A model generated the notes under the pieces. It ran no database searches. It was not told where the DNA came from and saw nothing but the letters and a program-made list of their open reading frames with translations. A DNA stretch of 64,000 bases. It comes from Gammaproteobacteria bacterium. Its GTDB lineage: Bacteria > Pseudomonadota > Gammaproteobacteria > S012-40. Numbering within the stretch: the first letter of the stretch is position 1; each line of letters begins with the position of its first letter. The position numbers were made by a program, and so were the translations under genes. Positions 51,661 through 58,895 of the stretch are shown in pieces. The stretch lies in the NCBI GenBank assembly GCA_029881255.1, contig JAOUMY010000009.1, positions 124,001 through 188,000 on the forward strand, read 5' to 3'.

Positions 51661-51855
51661 ATGGCTAGTCTAAACAAGCTAAACCAAGAGCCTGTCAAAG
51701 GGGAGAAGATTACCTGGGGCGAACTCAAGGCACTAGCAGAAAATGCTGGTGTCCGCGATGAAGACGAAATCGATCTCATCGACATCGCTTGGGGGCGGAT
51801 AGAAGACTGTCAGTGCACCAAAGACGAGGACTTTGGCTGGCAGATTCGTCTCTAG
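51661..51855 (+). CDS. Small acidic protein, unknown
   Basis: A 64-residue acidic protein (MASLNKLNQEP to GWQIRL) with no family I recognise. The frame is open upstream into the miaA antisense, but the ATG at 51661 gives a compact start; there is no strong ribosome site. The segment KITWGELKALAENAGVRDED is helical. It ends 16 bases before the convergent antitoxin-like gene. Reality rests on composition and position only. Confidence 0.5.
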   Translation: MASLNKLNQEPVKGEKITWGELKALAENAGVRDEDEIDLIDIAWGRIEDCQCTKDEDFGWQIRL

Positions 51856-51870
51856 TCGTCGAATTATTGT

Positions 51871-52308
51871 TCACGATTTTTTGGATACCATCGATGACAA
51901 TACTACCTTTGCCCGCTTTTCATCGGTTTCCCAATCAAATGCGCAATCCAGGTGTGAGCGTACCGCGATTATGCCGTGCAGATCGTCTTCAAGCATGGCT
52001 TGCACCGGGGTGCGGCCGTTAAACCGGCGATGGACCTGATTCATCCAAATCGGCCCCATACTAGCATTGTGTGGGTAAGAAGTCCGGAGCGCATCAGCTA
52101 TACCCATGAAGTGCATAACTCTTTCATATATATGCTTTTCTTCCGGAAACGGCGTCTCTTTGCGATACTGGCTGAGATGCCGGGTGCGAGTCTTCTCGGG
52201 CAAGCCTAACAAGCGAATCTGACCTTCAGGCGGTATTTCCCAGCTGCCGAGCAAGCGCATGATAAATCTGGCCAGCTCGATCTTTTCTTCATCCGTCAAT
52301 TGATCCAT
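51871..52308 (-). CDS. MbcA/ParS/Xre-type antitoxin-like protein (DUF2384)
   Basis: A 145-residue protein with the layout of Xre/MbcA/ParS antitoxins. A helical N-terminal DNA-binding-like region contains GQIRLLGLPEKTRTRHLSQYR. A C-terminal DUF2384-type domain has the hallmark W-x-N...F-N-G-R-T-P-V-Q-A-M (NQVHRRFNGRTPVQAM). Such proteins normally pair with a RES-domain NADase toxin. No toxin gene is adjacent, so it is orphaned, a stand-alone regulator, or a remnant. Confidence 0.7.
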   Translation of the reverse strand: MDQLTDEEKIELARFIMRLLGSWEIPPEGQIRLLGLPEKTRTRHLSQYRKETPFPEEKHIYERVMHFMGIADALRTSYPHNASMGPIWMNQVHRRFNGRTPVQAMLEDDLHGIIAVRSHLDCAFDWETDEKRAKVVLSSMVSKKS

Positions 52309-52388
52309 TAAATTTTCCGAGTGAAATAGTAAACCTATACTAACAAGTTCATACCTTCGAGTCAGTCTTTAATATCAATGCTAATTAT

Positions 52389-52790
52389 GTGAAAAAGTGT
52401 GAAATAACTCACTATTTTGGCCGATATAGAGACATGTTACCGGCTTTGAATAAAACGATGAGTGAACACAAAGCACAACTATCGGCCCAGGTTCATCGAA
52501 ATGCGATTGCTATCTTTGACAAAAAAACCAAGTTAAAGGCCAAACTACTAACCATCTCCGAGATTGGAGCGGGGATTCTGTTGCCTAAACAGATAGCGGA
52601 GGGCACCGAATTCCTCTTATTAATCAATCTGCCGGCTGGCAAGGGCACGTATGAATGCCTTATCAAGGTGCGTGCCGTGCATTATCGTTTACAACAAGAT
52701 GTTTACTATATCGGTGTGCATTTTGTTGGACTAAAAGATCATGAACGTGCCCGGATCAAACAGTATATTCTGGGAAAACATCGGTTATAG
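52389..52790 (+). CDS. PilZ-domain-like protein
   Basis: A protein of up to 133 residues resembling a PilZ domain (VHRNAIAIFDKKTKLKAKLL, then ISEIGAGILLP; the second matches the D/N-x-S-x-x-G region loosely). The N-terminal Arg motif RxxxR is weak, so c-di-GMP binding is uncertain. The start is unclear: GTG 52389 and ATGs at 52434 and 52458 are possible, none with a good ribosome site. It is the last gene before the repeat cluster. Confidence 0.6.
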   Translation: MKKCEITHYFGRYRDMLPALNKTMSEHKAQLSAQVHRNAIAIFDKKTKLKAKLLTISEIGAGILLPKQIAEGTEFLLLINLPAGKGTYECLIKVRAVHYRLQQDVYYIGVHFVGLKDHERARIKQYILGKHRL

Positions 52791-52796
52791 GATGAA

Positions 52797-52858
52797 CTCG
52801 AACCGAAGGGTTCTCATCATGACCTACCTCTCCGCCATATAAAAAAAGAGGGCTACCC
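52797..52858 (+). repeat. 62-bp direct repeat, copy 1, with tRNA-Ser-3'-like end
   Basis: This block, beginning CTCGAACCGAAGGGTTCTCA, recurs exactly at 52970-53031. It contains CCTCTCC-G-CCA, which matches the 3' acceptor, discriminator and CCA of serine tRNAs, and then A7 and GAGGGCTACCC. In copy 1 the block runs on into GGTAGCC, forming a small hairpin with a short T-run after the PilZ-like gene. Confidence 0.85.
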
Positions 52859-52969
52859 GGTAGCCTTTTGGAGATTAGGGTGTTGGGCAGAGGGATTGAT
52901 TCGCTCCTGCGTCGCTCACCCCTACGGGGCGCCGGCTATCGCCGACGTCTCCGCTCGCTGCGCTCGCTT
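52859..52969. other. GC-rich spacer between repeat copies
   Basis: About 110 bases with short palindromes, for example GCGCCGGCTATCGCCG and CGCTCGCTGCGCTCG. Composition differs sharply from both sides. No coding frame is supported. It looks like part of a repeated intergenic element. Confidence 0.5.
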
Positions 52970-53031
52970 CTCGAACCGAAGGGTTCTCATCATGACCTAC
53001 CTCTCCGCCATATAAAAAAAGAGGGCTACCC
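52970..53031 (+). repeat. 62-bp direct repeat, copy 2
   Basis: Identical over all 62 bases to 52797-52858. Its right part forms the left arm of the long palindrome that follows. Confidence 0.85.
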
Positions 53032-53070
53032 ACCGGGTAGCCCTCTTTTTTTATATGGCGGAGAGGTAGG
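52996..53070. repeat. 75-base perfect palindrome (36-bp arms, 3-base loop)
   Basis: The arms 52996-53031 and 53035-53070 are exact reverse complements around ACC. Each arm carries CCTCTCCGCCA, A7 and GAGGGCTACCC. Its centre works as a bidirectional terminator (stem with flanking A and T runs). The whole could be extruded as a cruciform, a plausible recombination site next to the integrase. Confidence 0.85.
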
Positions 53071-53085
53071 GATTATTTCTAGCTT

Positions 53086-53208
53086 CCGATAACGTCCAGC
53101 AACGTCTTTTTTATACATATTTACAATGACTTATAGACCGATGACGTCCGACAAAGTATAGTAGCTTCCAAATTATTTGGGGGACCAAATGTGGTACCGG
53201 TAACGTTC
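53086..53208 (+). repeat. Three short repeats upstream of the integrase (candidate arm sites)
   Basis: CCGATAACGTCC (53086-53097), CCGATGACGTCC (53138-53149) and CCGGTAACGTTC (53197-53208) share 9 to 11 of 12 positions and are spaced 52 and 59 bases apart. They lie between the palindrome and the integrase start. Tyrosine integrases bind such repeated arm sites; the assignment is inference. Confidence 0.5.
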
Positions 53209-53225
53209 GAAAGAGAGAATTCGAG

Positions 53226-54458
53226 ATGGCAATACACAAGCTAAATCCTGCCAAGGTCAAAAATGTGGGACCGGGTACCTACGAGGATGGTGGAGGGCTA
53301 CGCTTGGTGGTTTCCAAGACCGGAGCGAAGAAATGGGTTCTCAGGATAACAGTCAAAGGCCAGAAAGGTCGCAAGGAGATGGGGCTGGGTGGATATCCGA
53401 CGGTAAGCTTGGCTAGGGCTCGTATCAACGCTGCCGCTGCGCGAGAGCTAGCCAGACAAGGAATTAACCCTATTACAGCGAGAAAACTTCAACCTACCGA
53501 AACGCCAACCTTCACAACCTGCGCGGCTAGATATATCCGAGCTCACCGTCGAGCATGGGCTAATCCTAAGCACCAACGGCAGTGGGTAAGAACATTGAAG
53601 ACCTACGCGAGACCTATTATTGGCGAAATGCTCGTTGACCAAATATCAACCGAGGATATTCTAAAAATACTTCAGCCCATCTGGACCACAAAGACCGAAA
53701 CCGCGAGCAGAGTACAGGGCCGACTTGAAAACGTCTTTGACTTCGCCATTGCACATGGACGGAAAGACGCATTTAACCCGGCCCGTTGGAAAGGTCATCT
53801 CGACAAAATGTTACCTAAACCGTCAAGGGTCAAGAAGGTTGTACACCATCCAGCGATGCCCTTTGCCGAAGTTCCTGACTTTCTGACCAAGCTCGCCGAG
53901 AGCAAATCGATCTCTGCAAAAGCGCTAGCCTTTCTTATTCTAACGGCCACGCGGACAGGAGAAGTGTTAGGTGCCACTTGGGACGAAATCGATATAGAGA
54001 ACGCTGTTTGGACTATCCCGGCTGAGCGCATGAAAGCGAAACGAGAGCACAAAGTTCCTTTGACGGGCCGGGTAATACAAATTCTCAACTCTCTGCATCG
54101 ATTCGCTGACACGCCGTACATTTTTCCAGGGCTCAAGAAAGGGAAGCCTATGTCGAATATGGCGCTACTCAAACTCATGCGCGATATGGGCTACGGTACG
54201 GCGAATACACACGGTAACTACGTACCCCATGGCTTTCGTTCCAGTTTTCGTGATTGGGCGGGGGAAACTACAAACCACCCAAGCGACGTCGTTGAGATGG
54301 CACTGGCGCATACAATCAAGAACAAAGTTGAGGCTGCCTATCGGCGAGGCGACTTGTTCGCAAAGAGAATACGACTAATGGAAGATTGGACGACCTTCCT
54401 TACCAGTAAAAAGCGGCACCCCACAGTTATCCCTTTCTATTCAGAAAAATCTGGCTAG
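53226..54458 (+). CDS. int: P4-type tyrosine integrase
   Basis: A 410-residue site-specific recombinase. It has an N-terminal DUF4102 arm-binding domain (about 1-90; LTDGGG-like EDGGGLRLVV, GLGGYPTVSLARAR), a core-binding domain and a catalytic domain. Catalytic residues: Arg243 (TATRTGEVL), His335 and Arg338 (PHGFRSSFRDWA), His362 and Tyr372 (AAYRRGDLF). All are present, so it should be active. It reads away from the repeat cluster into the island and ends 36 bases before the convergent cargo operon. Confidence 0.94.
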   Translation: MAIHKLNPAKVKNVGPGTYEDGGGLRLVVSKTGAKKWVLRITVKGQKGRKEMGLGGYPTVSLARARINAAAARELARQGINPITARKLQPTETPTFTTCAARYIRAHRRAWANPKHQRQWVRTLKTYARPIIGEMLVDQISTEDILKILQPIWTTKTETASRVQGRLENVFDFAIAHGRKDAFNPARWKGHLDKMLPKPSRVKKVVHHPAMPFAEVPDFLTKLAESKSISAKALAFLILTATRTGEVLGATWDEIDIENAVWTIPAERMKAKREHKVPLTGRVIQILNSLHRFADTPYIFPGLKKGKPMSNMALLKLMRDMGYGTANTHGNYVPHGFRSSFRDWAGETTNHPSDVVEMALAHTIKNKVEAAYRRGDLFAKRIRLMEDWTTFLTSKKRHPTVIPFYSEKSG

Positions 54459-54493
54459 ACTCGATTGAGAAGCGAGATGCTGGCTGGAATCAC

Positions 54494-54766
54494 CTACTTC
54501 TTTATTCGCTTTTTCAATCGTCCAACTGTGATAACGCAACCATTTGTTAGACTTTCCACCCTATAGACGTCCAGATACTTTTTATTTTCCCGTACGAAGT
54601 GACGCCCAAAGTCGTTCTCCATACGCCGGATACTATTTTTAGTAAACGTTACTTTTACCGCTCCCCGACCATCGTGAATCTCTTCACCATAATCTGAAAG
54701 CCAAATGTGTACTATTGGCGGAATGGCTCGCTGCTGATTTCGGGCTATACAATGCTTACTATACAT
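54494..54766 (-). CDS. Small basic protein of a coupled two-gene module, unknown
   Basis: A 90-residue basic protein. I do not recognise the family. It has an N-terminal ARNQQRAIPP segment, a core strand pattern (VKVTFTKNSIRRMENDFG) and a basic end (GRLKKRIKK). Its ATG overlaps the stop of the upstream gene by 8 bases (ATGTATAG), so translation should be coupled. Size, charge and coupling to a ribbon-helix-helix-like partner resemble a toxin, but no toxin motif is visible. Confidence 0.65.
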   Translation of the reverse strand: MYSKHCIARNQQRAIPPIVHIWLSDYGEEIHDGRGAVKVTFTKNSIRRMENDFGRHFVRENKKYLDVYRVESLTNGCVITVGRLKKRIKK

Positions 54767-55427
54767 TCTCTTCCGCTCCCTCGGCTGATGTCACATCAAA
54801 CGCGAAGTTCAGCTCCGCCTGCAATTTCTCCAAATCCAAAGATAACGACAAATTCTCGGGGCTGCCCGGTATTTGCGCATCGTCCAGATAACACGAAAAC
54901 GCACTAAATTTACCCGGAAGTAATGCTAAATAGAGTCCCGTTTCATTCCGCTCCGCCATTGCAACCCTTAGATACCAAAGTGGATCAGAAAATATATGTT
55001 GGGCAGCCATCAAGGGGCTCGTTGGCACATCCTCGTAGTTATCAAATTCGAAACTACTGCTGTATTCCGGAAGGTCAAGCCATTTCAACAGTTGACGCGG
55101 CGAAAGAAGAAACAAGAAGACTCTATTCGCGAATGCATCCCGAACGAGGTTACCCTGCTTTACTACTTTGTTGAGCCTTGAGGCGACCTCCTTATCGACC
55201 AGCACATTTATCGTCGTTGTATCTAATCGTTTTATACTGTCCGATATGTGTTTCCGAGCTTTGCTTGATAGCCTACGACCCTCCAGTTCCGCTTCCAAGC
55301 AGCTTGACTCCATGCGCAGTACGGAGTTTAGGAAGGCATCACGCTTCACAAAAAGCGCTCTAAATTGGTTGTTCACTGCCTTTAGCAAAGGTTGGTAGAT
55401 TTTCAATGTGACTTTTGTCTGTTCCAT
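54759..55427 (-). CDS. Protein with duplicated ribbon-helix-helix-like segment, unknown
   Basis: A 222-residue protein. The start ATG at 55427 has AGGA about 10 bases upstream; an earlier start at 55460 adds 11 unlike residues. The N-terminal half holds two related units, KVTLKIYQPLL...RDAFLNSVL (about 4-37) and TTINVLVDKEV...RDAFANRVF (about 68-102). Each is a strand followed by two helices with the shared motif RDAFxNxV, as in a tandem ribbon-helix-helix. The C-terminal half is unrelated to anything I know. It likely binds DNA and might repress its own operon through the repeat just upstream. Confidence 0.7.
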   Translation of the reverse strand: MEQTKVTLKIYQPLLKAVNNQFRALFVKRDAFLNSVLRMESSCLEAELEGRRLSSKARKHISDSIKRLDTTTINVLVDKEVASRLNKVVKQGNLVRDAFANRVFLFLLSPRQLLKWLDLPEYSSSFEFDNYEDVPTSPLMAAQHIFSDPLWYLRVAMAERNETGLYLALLPGKFSAFSCYLDDAQIPGSPENLSLSLDLEKLQAELNFAFDVTSAEGAEENV

Positions 55428-55485
55428 TGCGAATATCCTGTCAAAGGTGGCGGTACACAAACAGAATAGCCGCAGCAGAATCCAG

Positions 55486-55507
55486 TTTAAAGATTTTTCT
55501 TTAAAGA
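55486..55507. promoter_or_regulatory. Palindromic operator-like site upstream of the two-gene module
   Basis: TTTAAAGA at 55486-55493 and the perfect 10-base palindrome TCTTTAAAGA at 55498-55507 share the same core. They lie about 60-80 bases before the start of the ribbon-helix-helix-like gene, inside the 164-base gap. Autorepression by that protein is a guess. Confidence 0.35.
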
Positions 55508-55591
55508 TTAATGGAAGCTTTTTATGCTATTGTTTTAAATAAGATTTGTAATGTCTTACCATATTCACAGCAAATTGATATTGCTCAAGAC

Positions 55592-58500
55592 CTAGGACGA
55601 ATTCGAGTTATTCATAACAAATCGGTATGAATCGCCTTGCAAGAATTCTGGTTTCATAAAAAAAACGAATTCCAAGGTCACCTCGTTCGCGTCGCTAACC
55701 ACTGGCTGAGGCTGGACATCGACATAACGGTTCTGATCAAACTCCTGGACATCAAGCGTTTTGAATGAAGATTTCGGCAAAAGTAGCGAGTGCTCAACAC
55801 CACCTGGAGGCATCCGATAAATCTCTATGCTGTCTAGATGGCAGATGTATCGCGATGGGTACCCGTCGTTCTTGCGCACTACGAGAGAGGCGTCAAGTTC
55901 ACTTTCAGAACCAAACAAAGCACGATCCAGCATATTATCCAAATCCCGATGACCAACAAACAATACCGGAGTATCGCCTTGATTCGATATGTCCCGTGAG
56001 CGCTGGACCAAGCTTTTTACTATTCCATGGATCGATTCTTCCGCTACTTCCTCGAAATTGATTCCGCCCAACATCGCTCGATACAACATTTCTTCAAGCA
56101 CGCCTCGAAAAAAGTCCCTAACCCAGTCCTCATCGTTCACAGCCCGCGTGACTGTAATATTTGTTACTAGGTCACTTTTAGGATAATTCGCAATCGAGCA
56201 CTTCCGACGAAAACTTTCATCAAGCGACTGCACAAATCTGATTTCCCTAAATAGCGTCAAGGGTACCGGCCCAGAATCGCGTGAAAACACACCCGATGAT
56301 GCAAGCTTACCGAAAGTAATTAGACGATTATTGTCATATTCTCCCGTAGCCAGCTCTTGCTCATTGGTATTTCGTATTTCTGCGCTCAACTTATCAATTG
56401 ACGTTTTATAGTTCTGCAAACGTAATTTTAGGGAATCATTATTTTCGATCAAGTAATCGTAATGAGCCAACTCTTGGGCCTCGATACTCATCAACCAATC
56501 CAATTCAACCAGCAAGTCACGACGTTTTTCGAATCCAAATAGGTCCGACAAAAGATATGCTCTCATCGAACTTGACAATCGCCACTCCAGACCAGAATAG
56601 TAGACGGCAAGCACCCTATACATTTCTCGTAGAGACCATATACTATCTGCGCCCCGGCTACTATACACACGCCCTATCACTCTAGGTGTCTCTTCAATTT
56701 CACCTAGCCGCTCGACAAATCCATCCAGCCAATTGGTGTACCTCGTGCCGTCTCCTCTCCCTGTCCAACGTTGATGTATGTAGGCCTCTACTATGCTCTT
56801 TCCACTTGCCACACCGTTTTGATGTCGACCGAACGCGCCAGAGGGCAACAGCCGATTATTCTCCACTAGAGCTTTTATGAGATCCACGACATCTTCGCCG
56901 TTATCACGTGCTCTCTTTAGTACATAGGTTGCGACAATCAAGCGAACATCGAACCAAGCGTTTCGAATCGCAAGATTCATAGCGACGTCTGCTGCTAGCT
57001 CTCCATCGTGCTGTCCAAATTCCCTGGTTCTGTTTCCCTGATCGATTCCTAAGATCGTATACGAAATAAAGGCTCCGCTATACATAAAGGTATTAGCTTC
57101 ACGCCCAATAAATGCAGATTCGTACCAATACACAAGCATGTCCGCAGCCCAATTTGACGCCATCTTGTCACCCACTCGCAACGAATCAACAATCATGAAC
57201 GCCGTATCCCTCAAATGGGTCATAAATGGCTCGGATATTTTCTTACAATCTTCCCAAGCTTTTGGTTGCTTTGGCAGCAAACGCCCCCAATGCTCCCAAG
57301 CGCCTACAAAAACGGAAAGACTACGTTCATGGGACTCTATTATTTCACGCGAAAGACGGTCTCGCCCTTTGAATCCTATAGGGTCTACTACTGTACTCCA
57401 CATTCTGTAGTGATCGTTTATCTTTTCGGTAATGAGAACAGGCGCCATATGCTCCCAGAGCGAACCAAATATGTTCAAGTGAAAATAACTAAGAGTGCGT
57501 AAATATTTGCTATAGTCACGCGTGTTTACACGAATTGCTTTCGACATTTCGTAATATTCGATCGACAACTGTCTTAGCAGACTAACTCCCCCAAAAGCGT
57601 CTCTACCCAATAGAAGCCAACTGCTCTTTTCACCATTTGGCCGGGTATATGCTGTAGTGCATATAATATCGCTGGCCCATTCCTCTAACTCACCAACGGC
57701 ATCCTCAAAATTCTTGTGATTGTCCGCCTTTATCGCATCAAAAACTTCACTTACAATGGCATTCAAGACGGGCTTTATGTTTTCTATTGGGAATACCGGT
57801 TTAGTCCTAAAAGAATATGCTAACCAAAGTAATATTTTCCATGACTTTTTCATCCGGGTCGTCGACTGCGCAACGACCCATTGATCGCTCGGCCTAGCCA
57901 TTCCAACTGCCGGAAGCTCCAAACAACCTTTTTCATTCCTTGCATTCATAAACCAGCCACATATCATGGCAGAAAGAACCCGACCATATATATTGTTGAG
58001 AAATTTCTTCCTTCGAAATTTCCGAGTGAATGAATCTGCAAATTTTTTACGATAGCAATAATGCATTATCGATTTAGCGCCGCCATCTTCTAAACCATAC
58101 CTCGGCACAAGCCCAGATTCCTGTAGATTCATCGAAAGAGTCAAAGATGAACTGGACCGTATTTCAGAAATGAGAAGCTCATTAATGCAAAACCTTTGAA
58201 CCAGATTATTCTTGCTATCGATAGATATAAATCGAAACGTAGCAAATAAGAACCAACCCACGAGAACGAGGTTAAACAAAAACCATACTGCGAGACCGAA
58301 GGAAATGATGTTATCGAAGCGCACCGGTAACCACGGATGCAAAAACTGCACTAGAATTATCACCCCGGCTAGTGCGAGCCCACTATAACCAACAAACATA
58401 AAGCCTGAATATCGTCGAAAGATTCCCCACAAAGCTCTATTTGACGTTCGGTTTTGTAACAACAAACCCACAAACCCAACGACCAATGGAAAAATCAAAC

Positions 58501-58810
58501 CTATAACCGTGAGCTGCCCAGCAAATATATTGCTCTGCCAAACCGCTATATCACCCCACGGCCGCGTCCACGACGGAAATACTTGTTTTAATTCTGGTAG
58601 CCAAAAGTCTAAAGCGACGCAATTTAGTACGTAGGCTATCGATAACAAAAGTGTGTATCGAACCGGGTGGGTCGACCATCTTAATACTTGTCTTTCAAAC
58701 AGCCCCCACTTTTTTTCCCTATAGACTTTGTTCTTAAATACCGTTTCCCGTAGATTTTTTTCGATCTGATAATTTAGTGAATTGAGCAGCCAGCCCCTTT
58801 TCCACCACAT
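55592..58810 (-). CDS. Large four-helix membrane protein of unknown function
   Basis: A 1072-residue protein; no family recognised. The start is ATG 58808-58810, with AAGGAAG about 6 bases upstream; a TTG one codon earlier is less likely. A basic N-terminus (about 1-48) precedes four hydrophobic helices, about 51-73, 94-119, 133-160 and 167-195. The remaining 870 residues are soluble, charged and mostly helical, with no P-loop, nuclease or protease motif that I can see. It lies between hsdR and the two-gene module on the same strand, 85 bases after hsdR. That suggests a cytoplasmic sensing or effector part tethered to the inner membrane, perhaps in phage defence. Confidence 0.75.
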   Translation of the reverse strand: MWWKRGWLLNSLNYQIEKNLRETVFKNKVYREKKWGLFERQVLRWSTHPVRYTLLLSIAYVLNCVALDFWLPELKQVFPSWTRPWGDIAVWQSNIFAGQLTVIGLIFPLVVGFVGLLLQNRTSNRALWGIFRRYSGFMFVGYSGLALAGVIILVQFLHPWLPVRFDNIISFGLAVWFLFNLVLVGWFLFATFRFISIDSKNNLVQRFCINELLISEIRSSSSLTLSMNLQESGLVPRYGLEDGGAKSIMHYCYRKKFADSFTRKFRRKKFLNNIYGRVLSAMICGWFMNARNEKGCLELPAVGMARPSDQWVVAQSTTRMKKSWKILLWLAYSFRTKPVFPIENIKPVLNAIVSEVFDAIKADNHKNFEDAVGELEEWASDIICTTAYTRPNGEKSSWLLLGRDAFGGVSLLRQLSIEYYEMSKAIRVNTRDYSKYLRTLSYFHLNIFGSLWEHMAPVLITEKINDHYRMWSTVVDPIGFKGRDRLSREIIESHERSLSVFVGAWEHWGRLLPKQPKAWEDCKKISEPFMTHLRDTAFMIVDSLRVGDKMASNWAADMLVYWYESAFIGREANTFMYSGAFISYTILGIDQGNRTREFGQHDGELAADVAMNLAIRNAWFDVRLIVATYVLKRARDNGEDVVDLIKALVENNRLLPSGAFGRHQNGVASGKSIVEAYIHQRWTGRGDGTRYTNWLDGFVERLGEIEETPRVIGRVYSSRGADSIWSLREMYRVLAVYYSGLEWRLSSSMRAYLLSDLFGFEKRRDLLVELDWLMSIEAQELAHYDYLIENNDSLKLRLQNYKTSIDKLSAEIRNTNEQELATGEYDNNRLITFGKLASSGVFSRDSGPVPLTLFREIRFVQSLDESFRRKCSIANYPKSDLVTNITVTRAVNDEDWVRDFFRGVLEEMLYRAMLGGINFEEVAEESIHGIVKSLVQRSRDISNQGDTPVLFVGHRDLDNMLDRALFGSESELDASLVVRKNDGYPSRYICHLDSIEIYRMPPGGVEHSLLLPKSSFKTLDVQEFDQNRYVDVQPQPVVSDANEVTLEFVFFMKPEFLQGDSYRFVMNNSNSS

Positions 58811-58895
58811 CAATGCTTCCTTACTTTGGTTGAAACGAAAGAGAACTCTATAAGCGTAGTTGTTAAAAACGGGAGGTACGTCTTATCCGAATATC

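Noticed and set aside
52797-53031. CRISPR array
   Set aside because: Only two long repeats with one long spacer; no regular short spacers and no cas genes in the window.
52797-53080. A functional tRNA-Ser gene
   Set aside because: Only the 3' acceptor-like end is present; no anticodon arm or matching 5' half can be folded.
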